DNA of 64,000 nt, taken from contig CBIHOD010000005.1 of NCBI GenBank assembly GCA_966211815.1, positions 1 to 64,000 of the forward strand, given 5' to 3'. Source of the DNA: JANPCX01 sp966211815 (GTDB taxonomy: Bacteria; Pseudomonadota; Gammaproteobacteria; Burkholderiales; Burkholderiaceae_C). Under the pieces are notes generated by a model. The model searched no databases and was not told where the DNA came from. It saw only the letters and a list, made by a program, of their open reading frames with translations. Numbering within the stretch: position 1 is the stretch's first letter; each line of letters starts with the position of its first letter. The translations under genes and the position numbers were made by a program. Below, piece by piece: positions 42,284 through 49,476 of this stretch.

Positions 42284-42418
42284 CGCCGGCCGGCGGTCGA
42301 CAGGCCGCCGCCTCGCGGACGGGCGTCGCGGGGCATCCGCCGCGCGCGTCCGGATCCGATGGGGATCGTTGTTCTTTTCATGGTTTCTTCCTCGTTCCGC
42401 CCGTGTTTCTCGCCGTTG

Positions 42419-42664
42419 TCAGTCGGGGTGCGACAGGCGCGGGAAGAGCGTCAGCGCATAGACCGCCGCGGCGCCGACGACCACGTAGACGATGCGCGAC
42501 GCCGTGCTCAGCGGCCCGAGCAGCGAAGCGACCAGGTCGACGTTGAAGAGGCCGACGAGTGCCCAGTTCAAACCGCCGACCACCAGCAGCACCAGGGCGA
42601 CGATGCCCGCCACCGAAGCCGCCGACTTCGACGCGTGGGTGCGGGGGGTGTTGATGTGTTCCAT
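42419..42664 (-). CDS. DUF378 family small membrane protein
   Basis: 81 residues; AGGAGA before the ATG. Two membrane helices: AGIVALVLLVVGGLNWALVG and SRIVYVVVGAAAVYALTLF, with the DUF378 signature GGLNWALVGLFNVDLVASL. The N-terminal 18 residues are polar. Small inner-membrane protein, unknown role, common in stress clusters. Separated from AsmA by 135 bases. Confidence 0.9.
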   Translation of the reverse strand: MEHINTPRTHASKSAASVAGIVALVLLVVGGLNWALVGLFNVDLVASLLGPLSTASRIVYVVVGAAAVYALTLFPRLSHPD

Positions 42665-43107
42665 CGAGTTCTCCTTTGGAAAAAAGCCAAGGCGGAACCC
42701 GTGTCCCGCGCGGACCATGGGGCAGCCGGCATGCCCGTGGGGAGAGGGGCGTCGACTGCGGCGTCGGCCGCGGACGGGCCGCGGGCCGCGTCCCCGGCGC
42801 GGATTTACCGCAATTTTTTCCCCGGCTTCCCGCGCCCGGCCCGGGGGCGGCCGTTGCGCCGCCCCGCGATGAGGTCCGCCTGGGGCAGCGCCGGGCGGTG
42901 AGGCTGCCGCCGGTGCCGAGCCTGCCGATAGTGTTTGCGGTGACGCTGGTGGTGGAACCGCTCTACCTGCGCGCCGTCCTGAAAAGAGGTGCGAGAAGAG
43001 GTCAGCCGCCCGCGGCCTCCTGAAGCGCCTGGTATGGGGCTTGCCGCGCTACAGGCGGCGCGACGACCTCTTGCGGCCGCCATATGAAGGAAGAAAGGAG
43101 CCCCACC
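42665..43107. other. Intergenic region without a recognisable gene
   Basis: 443 bases. GC-rich with short inverted repeats but no convincing frame; an open plus-strand frame here is a composition artefact except perhaps for a hydrophobic patch near 42920-42980. The left end holds the ribosome site of the DUF378 gene and the right end AAGGAG for the gene at 43108. Confidence 0.5.
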
Positions 43108-43701
43108 ATGTCCAGACCCACCGACGACGCGCAGCGCGGCGGCCACCCCTCCCAGCAACCAGCGTACGGCGCGCCCGCCGGCCGACAGGCCGGCTGGGAC
43201 GGCGGCCGGCCGGACACGCGCGGCCAACCCGACGACTACTACGACGGCCGGCAGCGCGGCGGCGTTTCCGAAGGCTCGTTCGCGCGCGGAGGCTATGGCC
43301 GCGGCTATGGCACCGGCTACTCAGGCAGCTACGGCGGGTACGGCTTCGAGCCGCGGCTGACACCCGCCCGGCCCGGCCCGCTGGAGCGCGAGGACACGCG
43401 CCCGCCCGAGCGGCCCACCGGATTGGCCGGCCAGCCGTCTTTCGACCCGGACTACCAGCGCTGGCGCGGCGAGCAGCTGCGGTCCTTCGACGACGACTAC
43501 CAGGCTTACCGGCAGCACCAGCGCAAAAGTTTCCCGGATGAGTTTTCCGCCTGGCGGGAGGGCCGACGCGTGCAAAGCACCGAGGCCCGCACCGGCTCAG
43601 GGGGCACGCAGTCACCATCCGCCGGGCAGACGCCGAGCGGCGACCCGTCCGGCAGTGCAGCGGGCCTGGGCTCGATCTCCATCGGCACGACCGACGGTTG
43701 A
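43108..43701 (+). CDS. Low-complexity Gly/Tyr/Arg-rich protein
   Basis: 197 residues; GAAAGGAG before the ATG decides this start over one eight codons upstream. The N-terminal half is Gly/Tyr/Arg/Asp-rich and probably disordered (GGYGRGYGTGYSGSYGGYG). A conserved-looking block follows at about 110-150: DYQRWRGEQLRSFDDDYQAY and SFPDEFSAWREGR, which recurs in small stress proteins of Burkholderiales. No membrane segment. Unknown function; the composition suggests phase-separating or nucleic-acid-associated behaviour, which is speculation. Confidence 0.7.
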   Translation: MSRPTDDAQRGGHPSQQPAYGAPAGRQAGWDGGRPDTRGQPDDYYDGRQRGGVSEGSFARGGYGRGYGTGYSGSYGGYGFEPRLTPARPGPLEREDTRPPERPTGLAGQPSFDPDYQRWRGEQLRSFDDDYQAYRQHQRKSFPDEFSAWREGRRVQSTEARTGSGGTQSPSAGQTPSGDPSGSAAGLGSISIGTTDG

Positions 43702-43762
43702 ACGTTGGGCGGCCCTTGGGCAGACCACCCTGGAACACCCCGGTACGCTCCGTCCCGGGCTG

Positions 43763-44359
43763 TCAGTCCGTGGGGATGGGTTGGATGGTGGGTTGCGTGG
43801 TGGGCTGCCCGGTGGCTTCGGACCTCGCCAGGCCGTCGTCCCGCTGCCTGCGGCGCGCCTGCACGGCGCGGCGTCGCCGCCGCAGGCGCCGCCACAGCCG
43901 GTCGGCCAAGGGCAGGCCCACGCCCATGGCCAGGCTGGCGACGGTCGGATCGACGCGCGAACGCCACGACTGCGGCAGCAGCGGCCACCCCAGGCCGATC
44001 ATCCGGACCCAGGAGGTTTCCGGCTCGGCTTCGCAGGCGGCGGGGCCGGGTCCGGAGGAGTCCGCCGGCGGCGGCGGCAGGAAGCGGCGGACCATCCACC
44101 ACGCCGACACGCCGGCCAGGACGGCACCCAGGATGGGCACTGCCAGTTTGCGCGGCTGCGTGGCGCGTTCGACTCGTTCAGTGAGCGCGCGCAGGCGGCG
44201 GTGGAGGTTTTCTTCGCGAAGGATGAGGCGTTGCTCGACGGCGAGGATGCGTTCGTCCAGGTCGGCGAGGCCGGCCTTGGACGGATGGCCTTGCGCGAGC
44301 CGGCCGGACGCCTGCAGCTGGGCCGGCGTCGGGGCGAGGGATGGCGGGTTCGTCGTCAT
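43763..44359 (-). CDS. YqjK-like membrane-associated protein
   Basis: 198 residues from the ATG that overlaps the upstream stop (ATGA). N-terminal coiled coil (LDERILAVEQRLILREENLH, RALTERVERATQPRK), then a short hydrophobic segment (LAVPILGAVLAGVSAWWMVR) and a Pro-rich and basic C-terminal half. Third gene of a yqjD-yqjE-yqjK-like operon. Resemblance to YqjK is mainly by position, length of the coiled coil and membrane segment. Confidence 0.65.
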   Translation of the reverse strand: MTTNPPSLAPTPAQLQASGRLAQGHPSKAGLADLDERILAVEQRLILREENLHRRLRALTERVERATQPRKLAVPILGAVLAGVSAWWMVRRFLPPPPADSSGPGPAACEAEPETSWVRMIGLGWPLLPQSWRSRVDPTVASLAMGVGLPLADRLWRRLRRRRRAVQARRRQRDDGLARSEATGQPTTQPTIQPIPTD

Positions 44360-44853
44360 GGCTGGGCGGCCTGGGCGGGCGTGGGGTGGGCCTCGGGGAA
44401 CGGCGGTTGGGGAGCGGCCCCGGCATTCGGCTCGGTTGAAGGGCTGAACATGAGGCGCCGCCGGGTCGCCGGCAACTGGAGCAGGGGCAGCAAGACCTTG
44501 ACGCGGCCGATCGCCCACCAGGCCGACAGCAGATTGGCGGCCAGGACGACCAGCAGCGCCACCCACCACGGCAGGTTGAAGCCGATGACCAGCAGAACGG
44601 CCACGCCGACGCTCAGCAGCATCCAGGCGGTGACACCCAGGATGGCCGCCGCCAGGACCAGCACCACGATCTGCAGCAGTGCGGTGCCGGCGCGGCGCAG
44701 CTCCAGCGAGAGCAGCTCGACGCGGTCGCTGACGAGGCCGGGCAGTTCGCGCCACAGGCCTTTGACCGCGCCGAGCAGCGACTGCGCTTGGGGGTCCGCC
44801 CCGCCAGCGTCGTCCACCGGGCCGCCATCGGCGGCCGAGGAAGGTGCGGCCAT
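44356..44853 (-). CDS. YqjE-like phage holin family membrane protein
   Basis: 165 residues. A helical leader (LLGAVKGLWRELPGLVSDRV, ELLSLELRRAGTAL) is followed by two membrane helices (VVLVLAAAILGVTAWMLLSV; LVIGFNLPWWVALLVVLAAN) and an extended tail. This is the holin superfamily III/YqjE pattern; it is a house-keeping gene, not evidence of a phage. The ATG is four bases after the yqjD-like stop. Confidence 0.82.
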   Translation of the reverse strand: MAAPSSAADGGPVDDAGGADPQAQSLLGAVKGLWRELPGLVSDRVELLSLELRRAGTALLQIVVLVLAAAILGVTAWMLLSVGVAVLLVIGFNLPWWVALLVVLAANLLSAWWAIGRVKVLLPLLQLPATRRRLMFSPSTEPNAGAAPQPPFPEAHPTPAQAAQP

Positions 44854-44857
44854 GCCG

Positions 44858-45211
44858 TCAGCGAGCCAGTCGGGCCAGCAGCATGCCCAGCGCGAACGCC
44901 GCGCCGACCGCGACCAGCGGGTTGTCGCGGACGGTGCCACGCAGGCTTTCAGCCGCTTCCTCGCCCTTGGCGCGCAGGTTCGACGCCTGCCCGTCCCACG
45001 CTTCGCAGGCGCTGGAGACTTGCTCCTGCAGTTTTTGCACGTGGGGCGCCGCCGTGTCGGCCAGCCGGTCGATGGTCTTGTGCGCGCTTTGCACCACGCG
45101 CTCCAGCACGTCGTCCTTCTTCTCCGATGCGGCGACGGCGGGTTTCACGCCGGCGTCGTTCGAAGGGAAGGGCAGGTCGGTGCCGGGCTTTTCGAGGGAG
45201 GTTGTGCTCAT
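44858..45211 (-). CDS. YqjD/ElaB-like DUF883 protein
   Basis: 117 residues from MSTTSLEKPG, with AGAGGA upstream. A helical body (VLERVVQSAHKTIDRLADTA, VQKLQEQVSSACEAWDG) ends in the C-terminal membrane anchor NPLVAVGAAFALGMLLARL. In E. coli, YqjD and ElaB are tail-anchored, bind ribosomes in stationary phase and link them to the membrane. First gene of the operon. Confidence 0.85.
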   Translation of the reverse strand: MSTTSLEKPGTDLPFPSNDAGVKPAVAASEKKDDVLERVVQSAHKTIDRLADTAAPHVQKLQEQVSSACEAWDGQASNLRAKGEEAAESLRGTVRDNPLVAVGAAFALGMLLARLAR

Positions 45212-45258
45212 GGTGGGTTCCTCTGGGGAAGTGGATGAATGGCCGTCCTGCGCCGCTG

Positions 45259-45531
45259 TCAACGCGCCGAGCCGCGGCGGAACAGGTTGACGATGGCCAG
45301 CAGGATGAGCGCGCCCACCAGCGAAACCACCAAGGCGCCGACGCTGAACGCGCCGTCATTGATGCTGGCCACGCCGACGAGGGGCGAAATCAACCAGCCG
45401 CCCAGTGCGGCGCCGATGATGCCGACGACGATGTTGAGGAAGACACCTTGTTGGGCGTCCGTCCTCATGATCATGCTTGCGACCCATCCGATGACGCCAC
45501 CGACAACCAACCAGACAATGAAATTGATCAT
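45259..45531 (-). CDS. GlsB/YeaQ/YmgE family stress response membrane protein
   Basis: 90 residues; AAGGAG nine bases before the ATG. Three hydrophobic segments with the Gly-rich family signature: FIVWLVVGGVIGWVASMIMR, GVFLNIVVGIIGAALGGWLI and VGALVVSLVGALILLAIV. Transglycosylase-associated in name only; function is unknown but expression is often stress-induced. Lies 47 bases upstream of the yqjD-like gene. Confidence 0.92.
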   Translation of the reverse strand: MINFIVWLVVGGVIGWVASMIMRTDAQQGVFLNIVVGIIGAALGGWLISPLVGVASINDGAFSVGALVVSLVGALILLAIVNLFRRGSAR

Positions 45532-45929
45532 TTGAATTGCTCCTTGATGTTTGTTGACCTGGGTTCTTCGGCCCGACGGGCCGATGACTGTGCATGGCAA
45601 TCCGCGTGCCGCAGAGTTGTCGGCCAGCGCCGGCGTGCCGGAGATGCGGCGCGAAGGGATGGCGGCGCGCCGGAACTTCTTGCCGCAGCTCTTCCCGGCA
45701 ATCGGGTGGACACGGCCGACACGAGGGAATCCGGGGTAGACGACGAAGGGGCGGCCTTGGACCGATGGGCACGGGGCGCGGGCACAGCGCTTGCCAAAAC
45801 GGGGGACGGTGTCCGGCCGCGCCCCACCGCCGAATCGATCGATGCGATGCATGAATGGATCGGCAGGTTTGCGGGACCGGCGGGCGCCTCTTCCCTCAAC
45901 TTCACCACCATGTCCAGAAGGAGATATCC
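45532..45929. other. Intergenic region between divergent genes
   Basis: 398 bases without a convincing gene. A perfect hairpin TCGGCCC-GAC-GGGCCGA occurs at about 45570-45586 in the leader of the glsB-like gene. The right end carries AGAAGGAGATATCC, a strong ribosome site for the gene at 45930. Confidence 0.5.
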
Positions 45930-46313
45930 ATGAGCAAATTCATGAACCACAAATTGGCCATCGCGGCCGCCTGCGTCGCCGTCGCCAGCAGCCTGGCCTA
46001 CGCCCAGTCCAGCGGCACCGGCGGTGCCGCCGCGGACGGCAACAGCAGCGCCAACGGCACCAACAGCCCGTCTCCGTCGACCAGCACCAACCCGAACGCG
46101 TCCAGCACCGGCACCGGTACCGGCAGCACGTACAACAGTGGCAGCACCAGCGGCACCAGCGGCACCAGCGGCACCGGCAGCACGTACAACAGCGGCACGG
46201 GAAGCACCAGCAGCACCGGCACGGGCAGCACGATGGGCAACTCGGCCAACAGCGGTGGCTCCACCTACAACTCGGACGGCACCCCCCGTCAAGCCCGCCA
46301 GGACCGCAACTGA
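45930..46313 (+). CDS. Exported Ser/Thr/Gly-rich repeat protein
   Basis: 127 residues with a very strong ribosome site. Signal peptide (KLAIAAACVAVASSLAYA-Q), then a low-complexity mature chain of Gly, Ser, Thr and Asn with repeats STYNSG (three times), GTSGTSGTG and TGTGSTM. Likely disordered and surface or periplasmic. The coding DNA is itself repetitive. A strong bidirectional terminator follows. No family known. Confidence 0.75.
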   Translation: MSKFMNHKLAIAAACVAVASSLAYAQSSGTGGAAADGNSSANGTNSPSPSTSTNPNASSTGTGTGSTYNSGSTSGTSGTSGTGSTYNSGTGSTSSTGTGSTMGNSANSGGSTYNSDGTPRQARQDRN

Positions 46314-46348
46314 GCGAGTGCCTGCGGAAAGAAAAGACAAGGGCGAAC

Positions 46349-46381
46349 AAAAGAAGCCTCCGTCAGGAGGCTTCTTTTTTT
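46349..46381. terminator. Bidirectional intrinsic terminator
   Basis: AAGAAGCCTCC-GTCA-GGAGGCTTCTT with seven T residues on the plus strand and a T-rich tail on the minus strand. It ends the repeat-protein gene and the convergent YihY gene. Confidence 0.88.
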
Positions 46382-46401
46382 ATGCCTGTGTTCCCGCCGC
46401 T

Positions 46402-47313
46402 TCAGGTCGGCGCCGCCAGAGGCGACGTGGACGGGACCTGCTTCGCCGCCGCGGTCTGGCCCTTCAGCGAGCCATGGCGGTGCGCGTAGATCCAGGTGAA
46501 CTCGGTGCCGAGCAGGAAGATCTGCGCCGAGTAGTAGACCCACAGCAGCAGCACCACGAGCGAGGCGGCCGCGCCGAAAGGCGAGGCCACGCCACTGCGG
46601 CCGATGTACAGCCCGATCAGCAGCTTGCCCAGGGTGAAGAGGATGGAGGTCAAGGCGGCGCCGGTCAGCACGTCGCGCCAGGCGATCCTGACCTTGGGCA
46701 TCCACTTGTAGATCATCGCGAAGATGGCGGTCATGAAGCCGAAGCTGACCAGGCTGTCCACCAGGTTGGCGACCCAGGACAGCTCGCCGAACCATGGCGT
46801 CCACCACTTGCTGAGCGCGGCCAGCGCGGCGCTGACGACCAACGACACCATCAGCAGGAAGCCGATGCCCAGCACCATGCCGGCCGACAGCAGCCGCGAC
46901 TTCACCAGCGGCCAGATGCCGCCGCCCTTGGGCCGGTCCGGCACGCGCCAGATGCGGTCCATGGCGTTCTGCAATTCGCCGAACACCGTGGTGGCGCCGA
47001 TCAACAGCGTGCCCAGGCCGATCAAGGTGCCGTAAGCGCCGGCTTCGGGGTGGTTCAAGCCCTCGAGCATCGCCTGCACGGTGCGCGCGCTGTCGGGGCC
47101 GACGAGGGAGGAGAGCTGGTCCATGATCTCGCCGCGCGCAGCCTGCTCGCCGAAGAGCAGGCCGGCCACCGAGATCACGATCAGCAGCAGCGGGGCCGCC
47201 GAAAAGAGCGTGTAGAACGCCAACGCCGCGCCCATGCTGGGCGCGTAGTCGTCGATCCAGGCGGACACGGTGTCCCGCAGCAGCGCCCAGGCGTCGGAGA
47301 TCAGGGGCGGCAC
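46402..47313 (-). CDS. YihY/BrkB family inner membrane protein
   Basis: 303 residues from a GTG. Six membrane helices and the family motifs DYAPSMGAALAFYTLFSAAP, IGATTVFGELQNAMDRIWRV and ASPFGAAASLVVLLLWVYYS followed by QIFLLGTEFTWIYAHRHG. Formerly called ribonuclease BN by error; now thought to be an envelope transporter or flippase-like protein. The lipoprotein gene lies four bases upstream, so both form one unit. Confidence 0.92.
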   Translation of the reverse strand: MPPLISDAWALLRDTVSAWIDDYAPSMGAALAFYTLFSAAPLLLIVISVAGLLFGEQAARGEIMDQLSSLVGPDSARTVQAMLEGLNHPEAGAYGTLIGLGTLLIGATTVFGELQNAMDRIWRVPDRPKGGGIWPLVKSRLLSAGMVLGIGFLLMVSLVVSAALAALSKWWTPWFGELSWVANLVDSLVSFGFMTAIFAMIYKWMPKVRIAWRDVLTGAALTSILFTLGKLLIGLYIGRSGVASPFGAAASLVVLLLWVYYSAQIFLLGTEFTWIYAHRHGSLKGQTAAAKQVPSTSPLAAPT

Positions 47314-47317
47314 GGCG

Positions 47318-47584
47318 TCACTGGCTGGCGGCGGAGGCGGGGGGCACCGCGGCAGACGCGCTGGCGGCCGAGTCGGCCGCCGGCGGCGTCGCAGGCAGGG
47401 TGGGCGTGGTCGATGGGGTCGCGTCCGGCACCGCGGTGGCCGGCGGCGTTCCCGCGCTGCCGTTGGACGTCGGGGCCGGCGGCTCGGCCGCGCGGCGGTC
47501 GCAGCCGGACAGGATGGCCAGCGACAAGACGGCGCTGGCGGCGATGCAGAAAGTGGTGCGCATGGGGTTGTAGTAGTGGTTCAT
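47318..47584 (-). CDS. Small lipoprotein
   Basis: 88 residues. Signal with lipobox (AVLSLAILSGC, Cys near residue 28), then a disordered Pro/Ala/Thr/Ser-rich tail (PPATAVPDATPSTTPTLPAT). An internal ATG (MRTTFC) would give a tidier signal peptide but has no ribosome site. Cotranscribed with YihY, four bases apart. No function assigned. Confidence 0.65.
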   Translation of the reverse strand: MNHYYNPMRTTFCIAASAVLSLAILSGCDRRAAEPPAPTSNGSAGTPPATAVPDATPSTTPTLPATPPAADSAASASAAVPPASAASQ

Positions 47585-47776
47585 GGAAGGGTGGCCTTAT
47601 CGGCGGTTCGTGTGTGGTTGACGTTTGGTGAGGGACGGGAAAGACAGCCCCGCCCGCGCAGCAAAGGGCGTGCCTGGGCCCTCGTGCGCGCTTCGGGAGC
47701 ACCTGGGGGTCAAGCTTGCGGCAAGTTCTTCCCCGGAACGGCCGGTTACCGAGCATCAGGGCATGGGTATTGGGCC

Positions 47777-47791
47777 GGGCAAGCCGATTGC
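47777..47791 (+). promoter_or_regulatory. Possible sigma-54 promoter
   Basis: GGGCAAG-N4-TTGC matches the sigma-54 consensus TGGCACG-N4-TTGC at all but two positions, 35 bases before the ATG at 47826. A chance match cannot be excluded, and no enhancer-binding protein gene is nearby. Confidence 0.3.
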
Positions 47792-47825
47792 CCTGTCTTG
47801 TCTCATTGCCATTCCGGGAGAAAAC

Positions 47826-48263
47826 ATGGATTCCGATTTCGATTCGTCCCCTGACGGCCTGGTGCTTTACGTCGAGGACCAGTCGGTCAATATCTTCCTG
47901 ATGGAGATGTTGTTCGAGAGGCTGGCCGGTCCCCGGCTGGTGTCGGCCATGAGCGGCGAAGAGGCGCTGCGCATCGCGCCCCGCATGCGACCGTCGTTGC
48001 TGTTGCTGGACGTGCGCCTGCCGGACTGCCAGGGCCCCGACCTGCTGGTGCGGCTGCGCAAGCTGCCGGCTTACCGAGACCTCCCGGCGATCGCGGTGAC
48101 AGCTGAAAGCGACTTTTTCATCGAAGGCACCGGCTTCAGCGAGATCTGGCGCAAGCCCCTGGACGTGGCCTGGGTCATGTCCCGCCTGGCGCACTGGTGC
48201 GAACGGCCGCGCCAGGGTGCCGGCCACGCTTTGCCGCAGGTCCGCTCGACGGCCATGTGGTGA
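47826..48263 (+). CDS. Single-domain response regulator
   Basis: 145 residues, GGGAG before the ATG. A stand-alone receiver: VLYVEDQSVNIFLMEMLFER, acceptor Asp in LLLLDVRLPDCQG, IAVTAES and IWRKPLDVAW. No output domain; the C-terminal 20 residues are basic. The first acidic pair is ED. No kinase gene is adjacent, so it probably works in a relay with a distant kinase such as the hybrids at the left end. Confidence 0.85.
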   Translation: MDSDFDSSPDGLVLYVEDQSVNIFLMEMLFERLAGPRLVSAMSGEEALRIAPRMRPSLLLLDVRLPDCQGPDLLVRLRKLPAYRDLPAIAVTAESDFFIEGTGFSEIWRKPLDVAWVMSRLAHWCERPRQGAGHALPQVRSTAMW

Positions 48264-48353
48264 GGTCGCGTCGTTGAGCGCGGGAGCGGTCGCCGCTGGG
48301 CATCCCCCTTGCCTTTGATGCCGGTGCACCGTCCACCACTTCACCGCCCGACC

Positions 48354-49271
48354 ATGCTCAACGACGCAGCGATCGAAAGCTTCCGCCAGCCCGGGTTCCT
48401 GTCGCCCGCCCGCGCCGCGAGTTCGGACGACGCCTTGAAGGTCCGAGCAGGCGGCGCGGTTTCATGGGGTGCCGTGCTTGCCGGCGCCGCGGCTTGCGCC
48501 TCGGTGTCCCTCATCCTGCTTCTGTTGGGCGCCGGCCTGGGCTTGGCCGCGGCGTCGCCCTGGGCCCGGGACGGCCTGTCCGCCGGCGCTTTCGGGGTGT
48601 CGGCCATCGCATGGACCACGTTTTCCCAAGTGGTGGCCGCCGGACTCGGCGGCTACCTGTCCGGGCGGCTGCGCTCGCGCTGGATTTCCGTCGAGTTCGA
48701 CGAGGTTTATTTCCGCGACACGGCCCACGGTTTCCTCGCCTGGGCCATCGCCACGCTGTCGACCGCCGCTTTGCTGGGAGCGGCCGCCGCAGGCCTGGTG
48801 GGCAGCGCCACGCGCCTGGGGGCGTCGTTGGCGGGCGACGTCCTCGAAAGCGCGGTGGGCACGCCCGCCGCGCCAACGCTCGACTATGAAGTGGACGGAT
48901 TGTTCCGGCCGGCGCCGACCGGGTCTTCCTCATCCACGAGCACCGGTGGCGGGGAGGCGGCCGCCGTGTCCCGCATCCTGAGCCAGGCTTTGCTGGCGGG
49001 CGGTTTGCCCGACACCGACGCGCGGCATGCCGCCGAACTGGTTTCGCAGCGCACCGGAGCGAGCGCCGCCGATGCGGAAAAACGCGTGCGCGACAGTTAC
49101 GGCTCGCTCAGCGAGGGCCGCCGGGCGATGCGCGACCGGGCGAAAGAGGCCGCGGACCACGCCCGCAAAGTCTCCTCTTATGCCGCGCTGTGGCTGTTCA
49201 TTTCCCTGCTGATCGGGGCCTTCGTCGCCAGCGTGACCGCCATCTGGGGCGGGCGACGGCGCGACCTCTGA
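48354..49271 (+). CDS. Membrane protein of unknown function
   Basis: 305 residues from MLNDAAIESFRQPG. Three or four helices in the N-terminal 160 residues (AVLAGAAACASVSLILLLLG, TTFSQVVAAGLGGYLSGRLR), a Ser/Thr linker, an Ala-rich helical domain (EKRVRDSYGSLSEGRRAMRD) and a final membrane helix (LWLFISLLIGAFVASVTAIW). The arrangement (GAVLAG start, GGYLSGRLR, DTAHGFLAWA) recurs in betaproteobacterial membrane proteins but no name was recognised. Followed by the 23-residue peptide gene. Confidence 0.75.
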   Translation: MLNDAAIESFRQPGFLSPARAASSDDALKVRAGGAVSWGAVLAGAAACASVSLILLLLGAGLGLAAASPWARDGLSAGAFGVSAIAWTTFSQVVAAGLGGYLSGRLRSRWISVEFDEVYFRDTAHGFLAWAIATLSTAALLGAAAAGLVGSATRLGASLAGDVLESAVGTPAAPTLDYEVDGLFRPAPTGSSSSTSTGGGEAAAVSRILSQALLAGGLPDTDARHAAELVSQRTGASAADAEKRVRDSYGSLSEGRRAMRDRAKEAADHARKVSSYAALWLFISLLIGAFVASVTAIWGGRRRDL

Positions 49272-49321
49272 TCGTCTTCCCACGCCGCCCGTCCCACACC
49301 ACCACCCCGGAAGGAATCCAC

Positions 49322-49393
49322 ATGCGCTCCATCCTGCTCTACCTGCTGGGCATCCCCATCCCGATCATCATCCTCATCGCCTTGATCACCTGA
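49322..49393 (+). CDS. 23-residue hydrophobic membrane peptide
   Basis: The 72-base frame reads MRSILLYLLGIPIPIIILIA and ends LIT. GGAAGGAA lies five bases before the ATG. The whole peptide is one membrane helix with a Pro-Ile-Pro kink and a single Arg. I recall close relatives in other Comamonadaceae genomes, usually unannotated. It sits 50 bases after the membrane protein and 83 before the dehydrogenase. Function unknown. Confidence 0.7.
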   Translation: MRSILLYLLGIPIPIIILIALIT

Positions 49394-49476
49394 CCGGCGC
49401 CGCGACCCACCGGCCCGCGCGAAGCGGGCCACCCCTCAACCCATCCATCGATCGGCGGACGCCGAAAGGGAAAATC

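Noticed and set aside
42676..43023. 115-codon open frame between the DUF378 gene and the gene at 43108
   Set aside because: No ribosome site and Arg/Pro/Gly-rich composition, apart from a short hydrophobic patch.
44356..44853. Holin-family protein as a sign of a prophage
   Set aside because: It lies in a yqjD-yqjE-yqjK-like chromosomal operon with no phage gene around it.
45910..45933. Seven-codon leader peptide MSRRRYP overlapping the start at 45930
   Set aside because: Its ATG has no ribosome site of its own and it contains the ribosome site of the next gene; probably a chance frame.
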